Positions 63,116 to 64,000 of a stretch of DNA of 64,000 bases are shown here, one piece after another. The translations under genes were made by a program, and so were the position numbers. Positions within the stretch are counted from its first letter, which is position 1; each line of letters starts with the position of its first letter. Source of the stretch: Paraburkholderia bryophila (GTDB lineage: Bacteria > Pseudomonadota > Gammaproteobacteria > Burkholderiales > Burkholderiaceae); assembly GCF_003269035.1 (NCBI RefSeq), contig NZ_QLTK01000004.1, forward strand, positions 186,001 to 250,000, written 5' to 3'. The notes under the pieces were generated by a model. The model was not told the origin of the DNA and searched no databases. It was given only the letters and a program-made list of their open reading frames with translations.

Positions 63116-63892
63116 ATGAAGAAGTTCGCACTGTGCGTGGCGCTTGCGGTCATGGCCACCAGCGCGACGGCGAAGGAATGGAAGACCGTGCGCATCGGCG
63201 TCGACGCCAGCTATCCGCCGTTCGAATCGGTGGCGCCGAGCGGCCAGGTGGTCGGCTTCGACGCCGATCTGACGCAGGCGCTGTGCGCGCGGATGAATGT
63301 CAGGTGCGTGTGGATCCAGCAGGATCTCGACGGCATCATTCCGGCGTTGAAGGGCAAGAAATACGATGCGATCGTGTCGTCGCTAACCGTCACGGACAAG
63401 CGCCGCGAGCAGATCGACTTCTCCGACAAGCTGTTCGACGCGCCCGCCCGCATGATCGCCAAAGCCGGCTCACCGCTGCTGCCGACGCCTGAATCGCTGA
63501 AGGGCAAACGGGTCGGCGTCGAACAGGGTTCGACTCAGGAAGCGTACGCCAAAGCGTGGTGGGAACCGAAAGGCGTGACCGTGGTGCCCTATCAGAACCA
63601 GGATCAGGTATACGCCGACCTCGCCTCGGGTCGCCTCGACGCGACGCTGCAAGACGAAATCCAGGCCGACGCGGGCTTCCTCAAGACGCCGCGCGGCAAG
63701 GGCTTTGCCTGGGCCGGCCCGGACGTGAAGGACCCGAAGACGATCGGCGAAGGCACCGCCATCGGTCTGCGCAAGGAAGATACCGAGTTGAAGGCGATGT
63801 TCAACAAGGCGCTGGCGCAGGTTCACCAGGACGGCACGTTCAGGAAGCTGGAGAAGCAGTACTTCGACGTCGACATTTATCCCGGGCGCTGA
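63116..63892 (+). CDS. Periplasmic amino-acid binding protein (HisJ/ArgT type)
   Basis: 258 residues, SBP_bac_3 family. A signal peptide ends near residue 20 (ATSATAKEW). KTVRIGVDASYPPFESVAPSGQVVGFDADLTQALCARMNVRCVWIQQDLDGIIPALKGKKYDAIVSSLTVTDKRREQIDFSDKLF is the ligand-binding first lobe with the conserved R-x-x-x-x-F-S motif; VGVEQGSTQEAYAKAWW opens the second lobe. It should deliver a basic or polar amino acid (Lys/Arg/Orn/His) to an ABC importer whose membrane genes are not in the window, and may lie downstream. Confidence 0.9.
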   Translation: MKKFALCVALAVMATSATAKEWKTVRIGVDASYPPFESVAPSGQVVGFDADLTQALCARMNVRCVWIQQDLDGIIPALKGKKYDAIVSSLTVTDKRREQIDFSDKLFDAPARMIAKAGSPLLPTPESLKGKRVGVEQGSTQEAYAKAWWEPKGVTVVPYQNQDQVYADLASGRLDATLQDEIQADAGFLKTPRGKGFAWAGPDVKDPKTIGEGTAIGLRKEDTELKAMFNKALAQVHQDGTFRKLEKQYFDVDIYPGR

Positions 63893-64000
63893 GCCGGGCT
63901 TCGTAATACAGTCGGCGAGCCCGGATCGGGCAGTCGTCAGGCAGTCGCTTCACCCGCAGTAGCTTCACAGGCAGTTTTCATCACGAGAGTCGAAAAGCGC

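Overview
The window is a high-GC chromosomal segment of a Burkholderiales bacterium, most likely Paraburkholderia. This rests on Betaproteobacterial-style parC/parE, an ECF42 sigma factor next to a YciI/DGPF protein, an OmpR/RisA-type two-component pair, otsA, many small proteins typical of this genus, and antisense-rich high-GC codon structure. The assignment is inference; no rRNA or species marker is present.

Left flank (1-11571): end of a ChrA-type chromate transporter, a CopD-like membrane protein, topoisomerase IV (parC, parE), a Uup-type ABC-F ATPase, a DUF4399 periplasmic protein, rubredoxin, an RhlE-type RNA helicase, and a tRNA-Arg(CCU).

Integrated element (about 11557-29462): bounded by an imperfect direct repeat of about 110 bp that begins in the 3' end of the tRNA gene and carries the tRNA terminator in both copies. 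It holds a P4-type tyrosine integrase, an AlpA-like regulator, a PC4-like protein, a C4-type antisense RNA locus (promoter, two target hairpins with identical TTGGCG loops, terminator, C4 RNA), and a tightly overlapping operon ending in a PriCT-2/Toprim/AAA primase-helicase. The right part is a phage cargo: an N-terminal DNA-circularisation (gpN) protein, a glycine-rich tail fibre with a small partner, two acyltransferase-3 membrane proteins, a small Nu1-like terminase protein inside an array of GGGTAACA repeats, a small lipoprotein, tiny membrane peptides and a DUF2335 protein. No capsid, large terminase, portal or lysis gene was recognised. The element looks like a P4-like or PICI-like satellite, or a prophage fusion reduced to that state.

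Right flank (29463-64000): YciI + ECF42 sigma; a ModA-like binding protein in an operon with a TonB-dependent receptor behind a palindromic operator; two Cache-GGDEF diguanylate cyclases; an isochorismatase-family hydrolase; a LysR regulator; a GST; CsbD; an orphan Dcm-Vsr pair; PEBP; an MFS exporter; otsA; two sigma-54 activators (one with and one without a receiver domain); DUF883; tandem lipoproteins; a two-gene ABC importer with a fused double permease and no binding protein; an OmpR/EnvZ-type pair divergent from a Spy-like protein across clear OmpR-type boxes; a pirin; and a polar amino-acid binding protein.
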